Below are positions 36,961-48,899 of a DNA stretch of 64,000 bases, one piece after another. Positions within the stretch are counted from its first letter, which is position 1; every line of letters starts with the position of its first letter. The stretch comes from Chlorocebus sabaeus. Its lineage: Eukaryota; Chordata; Mammalia; Primates; Cercopithecidae. Under the pieces are notes generated by a model. It was not told the DNA's origin. It saw only the letters and a program-made list of their open reading frames with translations, and ran no database searches. A program made the position numbers and the translations under genes. The stretch lies in assembly GCF_047675955.1 (NCBI RefSeq), contig NC_132918.1, forward strand, positions 87,311,139 through 87,375,138, given 5' to 3'.

Positions 36961-37799
36961 CCCATAAAATATACATCCTAATTAAAGTCTAATGTTTCAA
37001 CTATGAAAATCAAGGACACGGTATAAGGGAGGTAAAAGCAGCATTCTGAGAAAAGAGTATGTCTCCAGCGTCTGCTTTAGTAAAATATTAACTGAGCTTG
37101 TAAAGCCACTAAAGCTAAAAGTACAGGATAGAAAATGATAGAAGGGAGGAAGAGGACAACTTTCTTACAATTCATACTTTATTTCTAATAAGCTTGATAA
37201 AGTCACTTTAAGAAGTCATTTTTTATTGGTAATGAGATGCATGGCAGTTTAGTCGTTAAAACCTGTAAATGATTGTTTGTTTTCTTCGCGCTCCTCTTTC
37301 TGTACCTGTAATTAAACACTTCTTTAGCCTTGGTGGAGCCATCCCCTGTTGGAGCCCTGGTAATTCAGGTTGGGAACTCCGGCTCAGGATAATGAGCATC
37401 AGACTCTGAGCACCCATCTCTGAGAGCAGTGCCAGAACAAGCCCAGAGTCTGCGTTTTAATTATCTTGTGATATGTGAAAATGAACATTCTATATTATAG
37501 AAGTTCCAAAGGAGACTTGATCATCTGTTGAAAAAAATACCCTGAACATATATAACATAGATGGGGCACAGAAAGCTGTGTAGCCTGACTGGCATCTTTT
37601 ATGTCTATTACCATCTATCAAGTCTTACCAACTTTTCCAGGTTCAGCTCAACATCACCTCCTCCATGAAGACTCGACTATCATAAGTGAGGATCTCTTTT
37701 ATAAGGGGGAAAGCCAGAACATGTTTTGCTCTATTTTAAAGAAAGGAGGTACAAAATGAGACAACTTTTCAGCATATTCAGCATATCCAGCATCCTGGG
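36961..37799. other. intronic sequence with a possible conserved block
   Basis: 37205-37500 is unique and only moderately AT-rich (see findings). The rest is unremarkable. Confidence 0.4.
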
Positions 37800-38110
37800 T
37801 ACATTCAACGAATGCACATTTATTCGTCAGACTATGCTTGGGGACCCAAGATATGAATAAAACCATTGCTGTCCTCAGGGAGCACCCAGTCTAATGCATG
37901 AAACATATTTGTATATAATACTAGTGTGGGAGAGTTGATAAACGAGGAAGTGAATCACAGGGATGTGATGTCACCAAGGAGCAAGTGACCAGTTCTGTCT
38001 GAAGGTTGGGATAAGACACTTCATCTGTCACTTAAAGAATGAGTAGGACTGCTGTAGGCAAGGAAACCAGAGGAAAGGCATTCCACACAAAACATGACAA
38101 CTCTGGACAT
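37800..38110 (-). mobile_element. L2 LINE 3' part
   Basis: Reverse L2-like: 'attgctgtcctcagggagcacccagtctaa' type block (37866 on) and 'ggaaaggcattccaca' (38072 on). Confidence 0.6.
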
Positions 38111-38409
38111 GATGCAGCCTGGTACAGACAGAATAGAAAAAAGGGTTCTCAAATGCAGACATGCAAGTAAGTGCCTGTTCTCAACAAATGTTCATAACAC
38201 AACAGTGACACTAAGACAAATAGGGTCAATGGAACAGGTTTTCTATGCACCTAATTTTTTTTCAGTTTATATGACTCTTTGATTTTAAAATTATGCTCTT
38301 CCATTACTATTTTTCTTTTTTTAATGAAATGATGGCCATATTATTAGATGGTAGGGGAGGAACGGTTGGTTTGTTCCCTTTTGTGCTCTAAAGTGGTATG
38401 GCAAATACT

Positions 38410-38740
38410 GCAAGCGTTTCACTGAAATCCATTTCCTCTTTTTTCTGGGCACCCAGCTAGACCATATGTCCTAGCCTCCCTTGCAGTTGGGTTTGGCAGA
38501 TGAATGAGTGTCATATGGAATGTAAGTGGAAGTGATGTGTGCCATTTTCAGGCCAAGGTTTTTAAAAGCAAACATTCTCCTCCACATTCTCTTTTCCTTA
38601 ACACCAGCCAGATGAAGATAACATAGCCCTGGGGGCTACAGAAGCAACAGAAGGGAAGAACATTGGGTCCCTGAATAACAGGTAAAGAAAAGATGACAGC
38701 CATTGAAACACCTCCCTTGGGCAGTGAACTGAAGAAGAAT
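38410..38740 (+). repeat. ancient interspersed repeat, family unnamed
   Basis: Carries 'agcctcccttgcagttggg', 'ggaatgtaagtggaagtgatg' and 'gggtccctgaataac', which I recognise as a common mammalian repeat but cannot name. It resembles 12750-13115. Confidence 0.5.
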
Positions 38741-38949
38741 TAAACTTCCATTGGCTGCGTGTAATGGGCTTTGAACCTCCTGCCAAAAAATACAATACGG
38801 AAAGGGAAGGAGACAGTAATATTATGGTGGAGAAACCTAACAAACAAAGCACTACCTCAGTCAGGTGATCAAGGTTAATATCATCAATTATAAAACATGC
38901 TGATAGTATGTACTCTTGAGATTATGTGATGAGAATAGTACTTTACTTC

Positions 38950-39580
38950 TGTGATCTTCCTCCAAAAAACCCACAACCTCAGTCTCATTATGAGAAAAAA
39001 AAATTAGACAAATGCCAATTAAAGAATGTTCTACAAAATACTTGACCAATACTCCTCAAAATGGATTGTTCATAACACAAAGAAGGGATAAATGCTTGAG
39101 GTGAGAGATAACCTATTTGCCATGATGTGATTACTATGCATTGTATGTCTGCATCAAAATATCACGTGTACCCTACAAATATATACACCCACCATATACC
39201 CATGAAAGTTAAAAGTAAAAAATAAAAAAAAAAAAAACTATCAATGTCATTGAAGAAAACGAGTGTCTAGGAAAAAGTCATAGATAAAAGGAGTCTAAAA
39301 AGACATAACAACTAAATGTAATAGGGTATTCTGAATGAGATCCTAGAGCTGAAAAAGAGTATTATGTAAAAATGAAGGAAATCTGAATAAAGTATGGATT
39401 TTAGTTAAAAATACTGTAATGATATAGATTCTTAATTGTGACAAATATTGTACACTAATGTAAGCTGTTACTATGGGAAATTGGATATAGGGTATATAGG
39501 AACTCTGTACTATCTTCACATCTCTATAAATTAAAAAGATTCTGAAATAATAGGTTTATTAAAAATACTAAGTACAGCCA
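38950..39580 (+). mobile_element. ancient LINE-type 3' end, split by a younger L1 tail
   Basis: The left part ('catgagaaaa' / 'caaatgccaattaaagaatgttctacaaaatac' type) and the right part ('gggtatataggaactctgtactatcttc' type, 39489 on) are the two halves of one old element. 39090-39237 lies between them. Confidence 0.5.
39090..39237 (+). mobile_element. L1 3' tail with poly-A, nested
   Basis: The L1 3' UTR end ('atcacgtgtaccctacaaatatatac' type) finishes in a poly-A at 39219-39237. It is flanked on both sides by the older element. Confidence 0.6.
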
Positions 39581-39959
39581 AAAAAGCAAGTAATACATGT
39601 TTTCCTCAAAGAGGCTGAGTGATAAAGAAGGTAAAGGATGGGACCTCGAGTTCAATACTGCTTCCCATCAGGATGACATGGCAATTTCAGCAGAAGGTTT
39701 GAATTCAGAGCCACTCAGAAAGCTGACACATGCCAGAGCTATCTAGACGTTCCTGCCAGCTTGACAGTCCGTCTAGTGATACGGAGTATTTCCTAGGTAC
39801 ACGATGGAAACCCAGAACAGAGACAGAGCCAAGGGGTCCCAGTCACACATCTCAGGATGAATATTCAATTATAGGAAATAGGATGAATTTTAGACGTGGA
39901 AAGGATCGACACTTTCCTTCATTAGCTTCAAAGGTAAAAAAAAAGAAAAAAAAAAAAAA

Positions 39960-40050
39960 AACCAAAACTCTGGCTGGGAGAGACAGTGTCTTATCCAAGG
40001 TCACACAGCTAACACACGGATGAGTTCAGACAAGAACTCAGTTCCTATAA
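39960..40050 (-). repeat. MIR SINE core
   Basis: Reverse MIR core 'atccaaggtcacacagctaac' (39993 on), followed by 'agacaagaactcagtt'. It is preceded by an A-rich tract (39934-39961). Confidence 0.75.
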
Positions 40051-42189
40051 ACAGAATGGACATCATCCCTTCCTTTCCAAAGAGCAAAATTCTTACCTTA
40101 TTAAAACAGGGTTGGGGAGCAAGAAGGGAGAAGAGAGGAGAGAATAAGGAGGGGAGAGTATCTAGCTGTGCATCAGTTATTAAAGTATGGGTTGATAGAG
40201 AAGCAGTTATGGAAAACTGTGCAAGAAATATGTGTATATACAATCTTTGATACTAAAATCTTCTAGGGCCAGCGTATTCACCTATACCCAAACTTTAGAG
40301 AAAGATTCTACATATAAACTCCAATCTAAAATGAAAACTATTATAACACTAAGGAAAATTATGTAATGGAGGCCATATCTAGAGAATTAATAGTACTTTT
40401 AATAACAAAGGCCATATTTTGAACCCATCTCCTTCGTGGCAGGTAGGCTTCTGATCATTTTACTATGGTTTTATTTATTATGCATAACAACTGGCTGTAT
40501 GAGGTACTTTTTTCTCATTTTTCAGTTTTTTTGAGATTCCAGGAAGATGCATCACTTTTACCCAAAGTCACAGCCACTCTCTAGCACTGTTCAGTCACTT
40601 TAAAAAGAATACTGGCAAAACTGGAACATGCCCAGAGGAAAGGGAGCCAAATAAAGAGGGTATAAATGACTGTCGTAGGAAGAATGGCTGAATTAACAGT
40701 GGCTGTGCAGTCTAGAAAAGGGGGGATTTGGAGGAATGTGAGAGCCTAGAAAAGGGGGGATCTGGAGAGCTGTCTCCACATTCTTGAAAATCCAAAGAAA
40801 TAAGAAGCAGCCAATTTGTTCTGAGTGCCTCCATGGGTGAAAGTTACCAGGTATGCAGATAATAAAGAACTCTCTGTTAATCGTATTCAAAGAAAGAACA
40901 GGTTGCCTAAGGAAAGAGTGAGTTTTCTATCACTGGATATAGCCAGAAAGCAGCAGAAAAACTACAGGTCAGAGCAGCTGTGAAGGACGTGGATGTCTCC
41001 AGAGGCTGAGACACTCTGAGTGAGAATGAAAGATCCTTTCTCACCCTGGTGTCCTGGAAAGCTTTGGGATAAGCCGGTTGGTCCACTAAATACAATTTCA
41101 CTTTTCTGTTTCCTTAGTTGGTGCGTAAGACAGGGAATTAAAAACAAGGTTTACCAGGCACCCAGAAAATGCAATCTTCTTTATAAACGTTAAACATGGA
41201 TTGTGGAGTAGTTTGATGGGTTCTTTTAATCAGTCTCTTTGGGTTTACAAATGAGCCTTCTGTATTAACATTTAAAGTTGTCCACTCGAAGGAACTGAGA
41301 TTGAGAAGCTGTTAAATGCGATTCTTGTCAAGTGCTTCCGGAGCATTACACTGATGCAGACTTCAAAATCAGATTATTAGGGTTAGAAAATGTTCGTAAG
41401 CAAATATATTTCTGACCAATCATGACTAAAGGGGATAGACTAGGGCATATTTAGATACCATAAATCAAAGTCTCCGACAAATCAGAAATGAGCTACAGTA
41501 AGCATTTGAAAAGGGATAGAACTTACCTGGACTTCTGAACACACTGAAAAATTGCGACTGTACTGAGCTACGGGGATTCATTAAAAATATATGCTATTTA
41601 GTAAAGGAGAAGCAGGCCTCAGGCCCCTAATTCACTCAAGAGACTGCGGTGAACAGACCTAGAGGAACACCTTCCAGAACTGAAAGGATAAGGTTGAAGA
41701 CGTGTCACTGTAGCCTGGCATAATCTGCTCTGTGGAGTAAAATGAGTCAGGTCCTGTTCGTCATCTTCAATCTCCCCATCGGCCAAATGAAGATGAGAGA
41801 CACCATGAGCAGCTACCGACCCGAAGGCCATGAATCAACCCCAAAAGTGCTAATATTCCAAGAGGATTCTGTAACTAAGTGCATATTTATTTTCTTTATC
41901 AACAGACACTAATGGCACATTTTTATTTTTAAAAAATGAATATTTATTAAGCAGCAGCCTTTGTGACAGTTATTCTTCTGGGCAAAAGGGATAATCAGTG
42001 CATGCTAGTAAACCAACTCTCCCCCACCTCCCTCCCCTGCCAGAAAAACAGAGCAGAAAAGAAAATCCAAAACTAGACGTCCATGGGATGATTTCCACAG
42101 TGCAAATACTTCAACTATGACTGATTTAAAACTACTACTTGACATCACTGAACACAGACGTGAAGCTGGAAAGAGGTGAGCACCATCAG
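40051..42189. other. intronic sequence, mostly unassigned
   Basis: A MIR-like core may lie near 40480-40580. A 22-bp near-perfect tandem duplication is at 40712-40767. The remainder is unassigned. Confidence 0.4.
40712..40767 (+). repeat. 22-bp local duplication, period 34
   Basis: CTAGAAAAGGGGGGATTTGG (plus AG) at 40712-40733 recurs at 40746-40767 with one C/T difference. Confidence 0.9.
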
Positions 42190-42440
42190 CTCAGCTCACC
42201 ACTGAATATAACAGAGGTAAAAACATAAAGCGTGCATTCTAGTAGGAAGATGGAAAATAAACATATAAACAATAAAATATATAATAAAATGTTCATATAA
42301 GTGCTATGATGAAAATTAAAGCAATAAAAAAGGATAGAGCATGCAAGGGATGGATGTGCTATTGTCGACAGAACGAATAGAAGATAACATCACAGTGGCC
42401 TAAAGAAAGAGAGGAAGGAAACCATAAAGGATATCTAACA
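42190..42440 (-). mobile_element. L2 LINE fragment
   Basis: Reverse L2 phrase 'gtgcattctagtaggaagatgg' (42232 on), followed by 'aagtgctatgatgaaaatt'. Confidence 0.55.
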
Positions 42441-42544
42441 GAAATGCTTTTCAGGAGCAGGGAGCAGTAAGTGTAAAACAATCCTAATAATTGAAAAGAT
42501 TAATAACCAACAGATTAGAGGCTCTCTGAAGATCCTTCCTCTAT

Positions 42545-42740
42545 GCCAAGAGTTCACGAACTGTAGCCCTGTGGTTGCCAATTTGGTTAATAAAGTTTTA
42601 TTAGAGCATGGCCATGCCCATTCAGTCATGCATTGTCTCTGGCTGCTTTCAAGCTACAACAACAAAGGTGAGTAGTTGCAACAGACACCCTATACCCTGC
42701 AAAGACCGAAATCTTTGCCAACAGACCCTTTAATGAGAAA
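42545..42740 (+). mobile_element. non-autonomous DNA-transposon remnant
   Basis: The order 'ttaataaagttttattagagcatggccatgcccattc', 'gtctctggctgctttcaagctac' and 'gagtagttgcaacagacacc' is that of a common mammalian DNA transposon fossil whose name I do not recall with certainty. Confidence 0.6.
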
Positions 42741-42759
42741 GTCCGCCAGTCCTTTCTCT

Positions 42760-43085
42760 ACTTGCTTTCTCTTGCTTCTGTAGATACCTCTGCCTGAAAT
42801 GCACAACCCCTGCCTTCCTCCTCTGCCCAGGGGTCCTCCAGAGCCTTCTAAGCACTGCTTTCTTCCACAGGGTCTTCCCTGACACCCTGAGGCAAAATTA
42901 ATCACTTCCTCTTCAGAGCTCCGTGGTGCACAGGTTAGGAGAGCTGTGCACTATTTTAGAGGTGCTTGTTTACACCCCTGTGTCTGCTGCTGAACTATGA
43001 ACTTCTCAGGGCAGAGACCTTATTCATCAACTCTATCCCAGCACCGAACACAGTGCCAGGCACAAGGGAGATGAGGAGTGTCTGT
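42760..43085 (+). mobile_element. L2 LINE 3' end
   Basis: Blocks 'cctctgcctgaaatgcac', 'ggtcttccctgacaccctga', 'gaacttctcagggcagagacc' and 'agtgccaggcacaagg' run in L2 order. Confidence 0.8.
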
Positions 43086-43589
43086 ATGCTGAAGGAACGA
43101 AAGTAATAAGATATACCTGGCATTTTCCTTGGTCACTTGTGACTTTCAAAGGAGTTTCTCATTTGTGCAAAGAGCTAGCTGCTTATAGCCTTTTAATATA
43201 ATGCCTCTGGCCTCTAGTGCGTTTCTTCCAATTTGGTCCTGCACACTGAACACAGTCTGACAAGCACAGCAGCCTCCCCGATAAACTGCACAGTCTCCAA
43301 AGCCCTGAGTTGCCTCACATTTCAACAGGAATTGAATGACCTTGAGACAGGCAATCCTTAACCTTCACACTGTCTCAAAGCTAAACGGAAAGAAAAAAAC
43401 CTGCAGTTTTGGAGTTTCCTCTTCACCAAAGCAGTCTGAGCTGTAGAAGACAGGAGACGGAGGGCAGGAAAACTGAGCTAAGATGTGAAATGCCAATAGG
43501 GACAAGGTTTTTGTACTGAGTCAATTTTATTCCTCATAGCATTAGCCCCCTTCCTCCTAGATTCTTCTCTGTAATATGCTCATGAAAAT
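43086..43589. other. intronic sequence, nothing recognised
   Basis: Unique, near-average base composition, no exon signature. Confidence 0.45.
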
Positions 43590-44075
43590 TTAAAATAGCT
43601 CCAGCACCGTTTATTGACTTCCGATATGCACTAGGTGCTGGGTACAAAGATGAGTAAGATGCAATTCCTGCCTTGAAGGCACCCACGGCCTCATCAGGGA
43701 GACACATACACAACTAATCATTATTTCAGTGAACATGAAAAGTGCTGTCATAAATGAACAAACAAAAATGCCATGGAATCACAGAATGGGGATGCTAATT
43801 TTACCTGGGATGGCAGGTTCTGGGACAAGAAGCAGTTGAAAAAAGCTTTAAAGATGAAGCACTATTTTATAGTTAGCCTAGAATAGGCAGGAGGATTTTG
43901 CTTTGAGCAGCACCAGCAGGAGCAAGGGCACAGACGGACACATGTGCTTAGCATGTGCAAGGACCACGCATGTAGATGGGTGTGGTCAGGGTGAAGGAAA
44001 TACGGGGGTGCATGCAGGGGCTAGAGGCGACAGCAGAAAAGAAGCAGGGTTCAGGACACTTGAGGATCCTTAAGC
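43590..44075 (-). mobile_element. L2 LINE
   Basis: Reverse L2: 'tttattgacttccgatatgcactaggtgctggg', 'cagggagacacatacac' and 'agcaccagcaggagcaagg'. Confidence 0.7.
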
Positions 44076-44298
44076 AAAGCTAATAACAACTTTTAGTTTA
44101 TTCCTTAAATCAATGATCTCCAAACTTTTCTAATTATACCTCTCTGTCAGTAAAATATTTTAATCCCACAGCCTCCATATATGTACATGTATAATTTATG
44201 CCATGCGTATGTGCCACTCTGTAAATTTTGTGTATAATATAAATCAAAATAGGAATTTTAAAATGGGATCAATGATAAACACAAACAAAAGTTGTCAT

Positions 44299-44454
44299 TG
44301 CCAGGCATAGTGGTGCACACCTGCAGTCCTAGCTGCTGGGGAGGCTGAGGTGGGAGGATCGCTTGAGCCCAGAAGTTCAAGGCTGCGGTGAGCTATGATT
44401 GCATCACTATACTCCAGCCTGGGAGACAGAGTGAGAACCTGTATCTAAAAAAAA
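44299..44454 (+). repeat. free right Alu monomer (FRAM-like) with TSD
   Basis: A single Alu arm of about 155 bases starting GCCAGGCATAGTGGTGCAC and ending in an A-run. AAAAGTTGTCATTG (44287-44300) and AAAAGTTGTAATTG (44451-44464) flank it, so it moved as a monomer. Confidence 0.8.
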
Positions 44455-44464
44455 GTTGTAATTG

Positions 44465-45584
44465 TTTTTTTTTTCATATGCCAATGGCTGTCATGCCCCA
44501 CATGCTTCAGAGGCAATGCATTAAGCAATGGGAAAATTGGGAAGGATTTTAAATCAGGGGCTAAAATTATGAGGGTAGTATTTTAGAAAGTCAAAGTCGG
44601 GGACAATAGTGAAGGCTGAGTTAGAATGGGTGATATTGCAGTTATGGGAGCCAGTTACGGAGTTATTCCATATAATAAGGGCCTTCCGTAGGCAGTGGCA
44701 ATGGGGATGGAAAAAACTGCCAGCCAGAGGACTGACTATGCTTCGTGTGCTAACGTTTCAGCCACCTTAAGAATGAAAGTCTCATTTCAGTTGTAAATCC
44801 AAATCCCGAATCCGAATCCAAATCAATCATTATCTTCCTAAGGGAGCACTATTTAAATGTAGAATATTAATGAAGGTGTGGGTGAAGAAAGCTCAACGCA
44901 GGCATTCCCATGAAGCCAAATACCTTCTTGCCTTTTAAGAATCTCTGTTCATGGAGGGGAGTTTGACCCTGGTCAACTTCACTGGATTACAACTCCCTGG
45001 TCTTTCTCAAACGATCACCCAGAGAAGTAGACCTGGAATGAATGTGGCTTTCCAGGCGGCTCAAAGAATGTAGACCACAAGACACTTCAAACACGAAGAT
45101 AATCCTAAAATCTTAAGATTTCAGAGCCAGACAAGCCATTCAGCATAATCGAATTCAAGGCTCATGTTACATATGAAGAAACAAAACACCAGGGAGAGGG
45201 GAAATTCCCATGGCAGCGCATCTTCCAATCCCTGGAGTCAGAGTTCTTTAACATACCAGGATCTTCCCGTTCTGTGCCTCCCAGAGGTTTCCTGATCTTA
45301 CCCCAAACTAGCTGCATGGTATCCAGAAAGCTATTTCATTTCTTCATGCACAGCCATACTTTGCTTCTTGTGAAATTGTTTAGATGACTAAGACCCACTC
45401 AACTAAAGGCTGTTCTAAGAAATTAGGAATACACATTATAGTGTGCCCTAAGACTAGGACGCCATGCTCATATGGTAGATTTAACTTTCAGACCGAATTA
45501 ATGTAGATAGGAAAATCCATGGTTAGTTAAGCAGTAGCAACAGGCAAATTCTCCTGAGTTTCACTCACAGAAAGGAAATGCCAA
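44465..45584. other. intronic sequence, mostly unassigned
   Basis: A weak reverse MIR-like segment may lie at 45125-45260. No exon seen. Confidence 0.4.
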
Positions 45585-45765
45585 GGAGTTAACAAATGCC
45601 AGGCACTTTATGTGGATTATCTCTGAATTTTCATTGAAATAATTTAAGGCAGGTGCTATCCTTGGGCTTTTTTTCATATAATATTAGGGCACTGAGGCTT
45701 ACACAGGTGAAATCGCTAGTGCTAAATTACAGAGTTAATCCAGGCCAGAGCCAGGGTGGAAGCTT
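45585..45765 (-). repeat. MIR SINE
   Basis: Reverse MIR from 'aatgccaggcactttatgtgg' through 'aggcaggtgctatccttgg' to 'gccagagccagggtgg'. Confidence 0.75.
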
Positions 45766-46589
45766 TTTGCTTTACACCTCATTGTTAATCATCAATTGTC
45801 TTTTGAAGAACTCTAACGTGCTAATATATCTCTCTACTTCTTTAACTGTGACCAGCCCACAAACCTTGTGGAAATCTATAAAGCCAGGGGCCAGGAATAA
45901 AAAGCAAACACTAAACTGGAGTTGCAAACATAGCTTTTGGCCTCCTGTCACAAAAAAGTGGCAGGGATGCAGACACTTGTATGCACACAGAAAGTCTTCT
46001 GTAATAAAAGCATCCTCATTTGGCATAGAAAAATCTTCTCAGTTGGTCTCTTTTTTCACAGACACATCTTTTGGCACCAGAAACAAATGAACAGGACACA
46101 TTATTTGGGCGAGCACAGGCATGACAGTTCCCTGACATCAGGGGAGCTGCACAAATGTTGGACTTGTCCTGAAACTGCCTTGGATATCAGAGGAGATCTG
46201 TTTACCCAGGTTGGCAAGCCTGAGGAATTCCCTCATGCGCCCCAAATGTAAATTACCTGCAAGTATATTAGTATTGTTGTTAAATGCGATTTGTGTCTAT
46301 CATCTTTTCATAACATCACACACACAAAAAAATGCTTTGCTTTTGCAGGGTCAACCAGAGTGAGTTCTAGTGGTGTAATAATACTTCTGGCAAAAGAGCA
46401 GTTGAGAGTTCCAAGAACATATCCATCAGACTTGACCCTGGTAAGCTCAGGCACTATGGTGCAGGGGCATATGCAGGGCACTGGGATCCAGACATGTGGG
46501 GTCTAATTCCAATTGTTTGCTCCTCTCCTTCCCCACTGCCTCCACCTTTGTTCCGGCCATCAAGTGCTCCGGGCTAGATTCCATTAATA
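45766..46589. other. intronic sequence, nothing recognised
   Basis: Contains open frames on the plus strand of up to 145 codons (45653-46090), starting inside the MIR. No recognisable domain, so taken as chance. Confidence 0.4.
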
Positions 46590-47190
46590 GCCTCCTCACT
46601 AACACTCTTTCCCTTCCAAACCACACTACAGTCAAGGTAATATTCTACAGTATAAATTGGATCATGCCACTCTTCTGCTTAAACTCTTTAGCAGCTTCCC
46701 ATTTCATTTACAATAAAACGTCAGACCCTTAGCATGGCCGGGAGAGCTTTGCACCATCTGGCTCCTGCCTACGGTTTCATCATCATCTCGATTTACTCTC
46801 TCCCTGGCTCACTAAGCTCTAGGCACATGTGCCCTCTTTCTGTTCAGACCCAGGGATTTTTGCACATGTATTTCCCTCTGCCTGGATTGATTTCTTCCTG
46901 AAATAAATTCAAGTCGCTGCATAAATACAACTTCATAGAGGTCTTGTCTAGGCCTCCAACCTAAATCTGCCTCCACATTTGTACAGATATTATCTGGCAG
47001 CACACTGTTGTTTCGTTTTGTTTTTTCCTCCCTTCATTGCAGGTAGTCCAATTTGTAACTAGACAGCTACTTCTCTTTGTGGTTTACTATCTATTTCCCA
47101 CTCTAGACTGTAGCATCCCTGAGGGTGAGGCCATGTAACTTGTATTTATTACAAAATACCTAGTTCTTAGCATAGTGCCTAGTAGCACAT
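46590..47190 (+). mobile_element. L2 LINE 3' portion
   Basis: Well preserved order: 'atcatgccactcttctgcttaaac', 'cttcccatttcatttacaataaaac', 'tccctctgcctggattga', 'catccctgagggtgaggcc' and 'cttagcatagtgcctagtagcac'. Confidence 0.85.
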
Positions 47191-48489
47191 AGGAAGCAAA
47201 CATAGTTTTTTTCAGTGACCTAGTTTCTTCTCTCTGGGCTTCAGGTTTCATCTATAAAACGACTGTATTGGAAGAGTTCAGTGGCTCCAAGTCTAGGTCC
47301 CAGAAACCTGAGGGATTCTCAGGTCAAGAGAGATACTTACAAGCTATTTTTAATGTTAGAATTAAAAATGGAGAAAATATTTTTAATAGATACATCTCTT
47401 ACCACTGTCAATCAATGAAGATTATTAAAATTTCAATTAAATTATAATCTAGACAAACTATACTAATACAATTAATTTATTACTTGATAGTACATCACAC
47501 AAAAGAGCACTGAAAATATTTATCAAATGTGGATAACACACACACTGTAAATATGTAAACATGGGTTGAGTGCTGTAACTCATTCATTTTGGGAGGCTCT
47601 TAGGGACAAGTGAAACAGGTATAAGGAACTGCCACTGTGACTGATAATGATGGACTGTGACATAGAGGCTAAGATCTCATGAATAAAGAAACCAGTGTTT
47701 TCAGACAAAGTGCTAGGACAATACTTTCAAGGGTGGCTGATCTGACTGTAGATATGCATGACCAAAAGTCTACTTCTCTCATGGCCGACTCCAAGAAGCA
47801 TATTTCAGGATTCAGTACAGCAAGGATTGATCTGGTCATAGATAAGGATTCTCTCAAACCTTATGGAGAAGGCCAGCTTGACTTTAACACCTATAACCTA
47901 TTTTAAAACTTGAAACAGTTTCCCATTAACATGTCACACGTTGTATGAAGAAAAGGCATGATTTGTCAACAAATAATTTTTAAAGGGCACATGTTTGGGA
48001 GAACAACTAAACATTAAAATGTATGCTGAGTTTTGTCTATGTGTTACAGAATCAAAAATACAAAAATGTTGGGTTTTTTGTCTGGTGCTTCAAAATCTTG
48101 TACTTTGTTTTATAAAAACTGGTTTAATTTTAGAATATCTGTGTTTTCTTTCTAGTGACCACATAAGATTAAAAAACTGAAACTCTTCCCAAGTATGTAT
48201 CCACACATAATCCATTCCGTCCCTCGATCACCTCTGTAGTCATAAATGGAAAAACAAATTAGATACAATGTTCATAAGATTTTCTTCTTTAACTCTGATA
48301 TTGAGGCTCTAAAAACATCTATTTGTAGCACATAGGAATTTTTATTAGTAAATTTAATTTGCTTTGATGAAGATTATCTTGATTATGATTTGAAGACTTA
48401 TTATAATTTTACCTATCCATTAACAGTTTTATTAATTTGAATTACCTTTTTAACAGGAACTATTTCAAACATGCAGAAAACAGAAAAAT
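47191..48489. other. intronic sequence, mostly unassigned
   Basis: A 75-codon open frame on the plus strand at 47679-47906 has no family I recognise (see findings). No other structure seen. Confidence 0.4.
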
Positions 48490-48750
48490 AATAATAACCT
48501 TTAATAGTGCTTACCATGAGCCAGGGACTCAAATGATTTCTGTGTCTAGTACTTACTCATTCCATCTTTGTATTAGCTCTACGAAGTTAGTATTTTTTTC
48601 TCTCATTTTATAGATGCTAATACTAAGGTGTAAGTGAAGTGAGTGCCTAATGGCTCACCCATGTTTCATAAGTAGAAGGGCTGTAAGGGTTTGAGCACAG
48701 GCAGCCTGGCTCCAGAACCCACAGAACAGATTATCATTCTCACTGCCTCT
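48490..48750 (-). repeat. MIR SINE, near full length
   Basis: Reverse MIR from the 'tagtgcttaccatgagccaggg' end through 'agatgctaatactaagg' to 'gcctggctccagaaccca'. Confidence 0.88.
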
Positions 48751-48899
48751 CAAATAACCATGTACTCATCACCCATATTTAACAAACACTAGCATTTTCC
48801 ATAATTGCCTCAAATCGTTTTATAGAATCAAACCATTACAGTCATCTCTTTAATTCCATTCCATTATTTTGCTAGCAAGATGCAACCATATTTCTGAAT

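Noticed and set aside
45653..46251. Overlapping open frames of 145 and 104 codons on the plus strand
   Set aside because: They begin inside a MIR copy, have no recognisable domain, no promoter context and no splice structure. Taken as chance.
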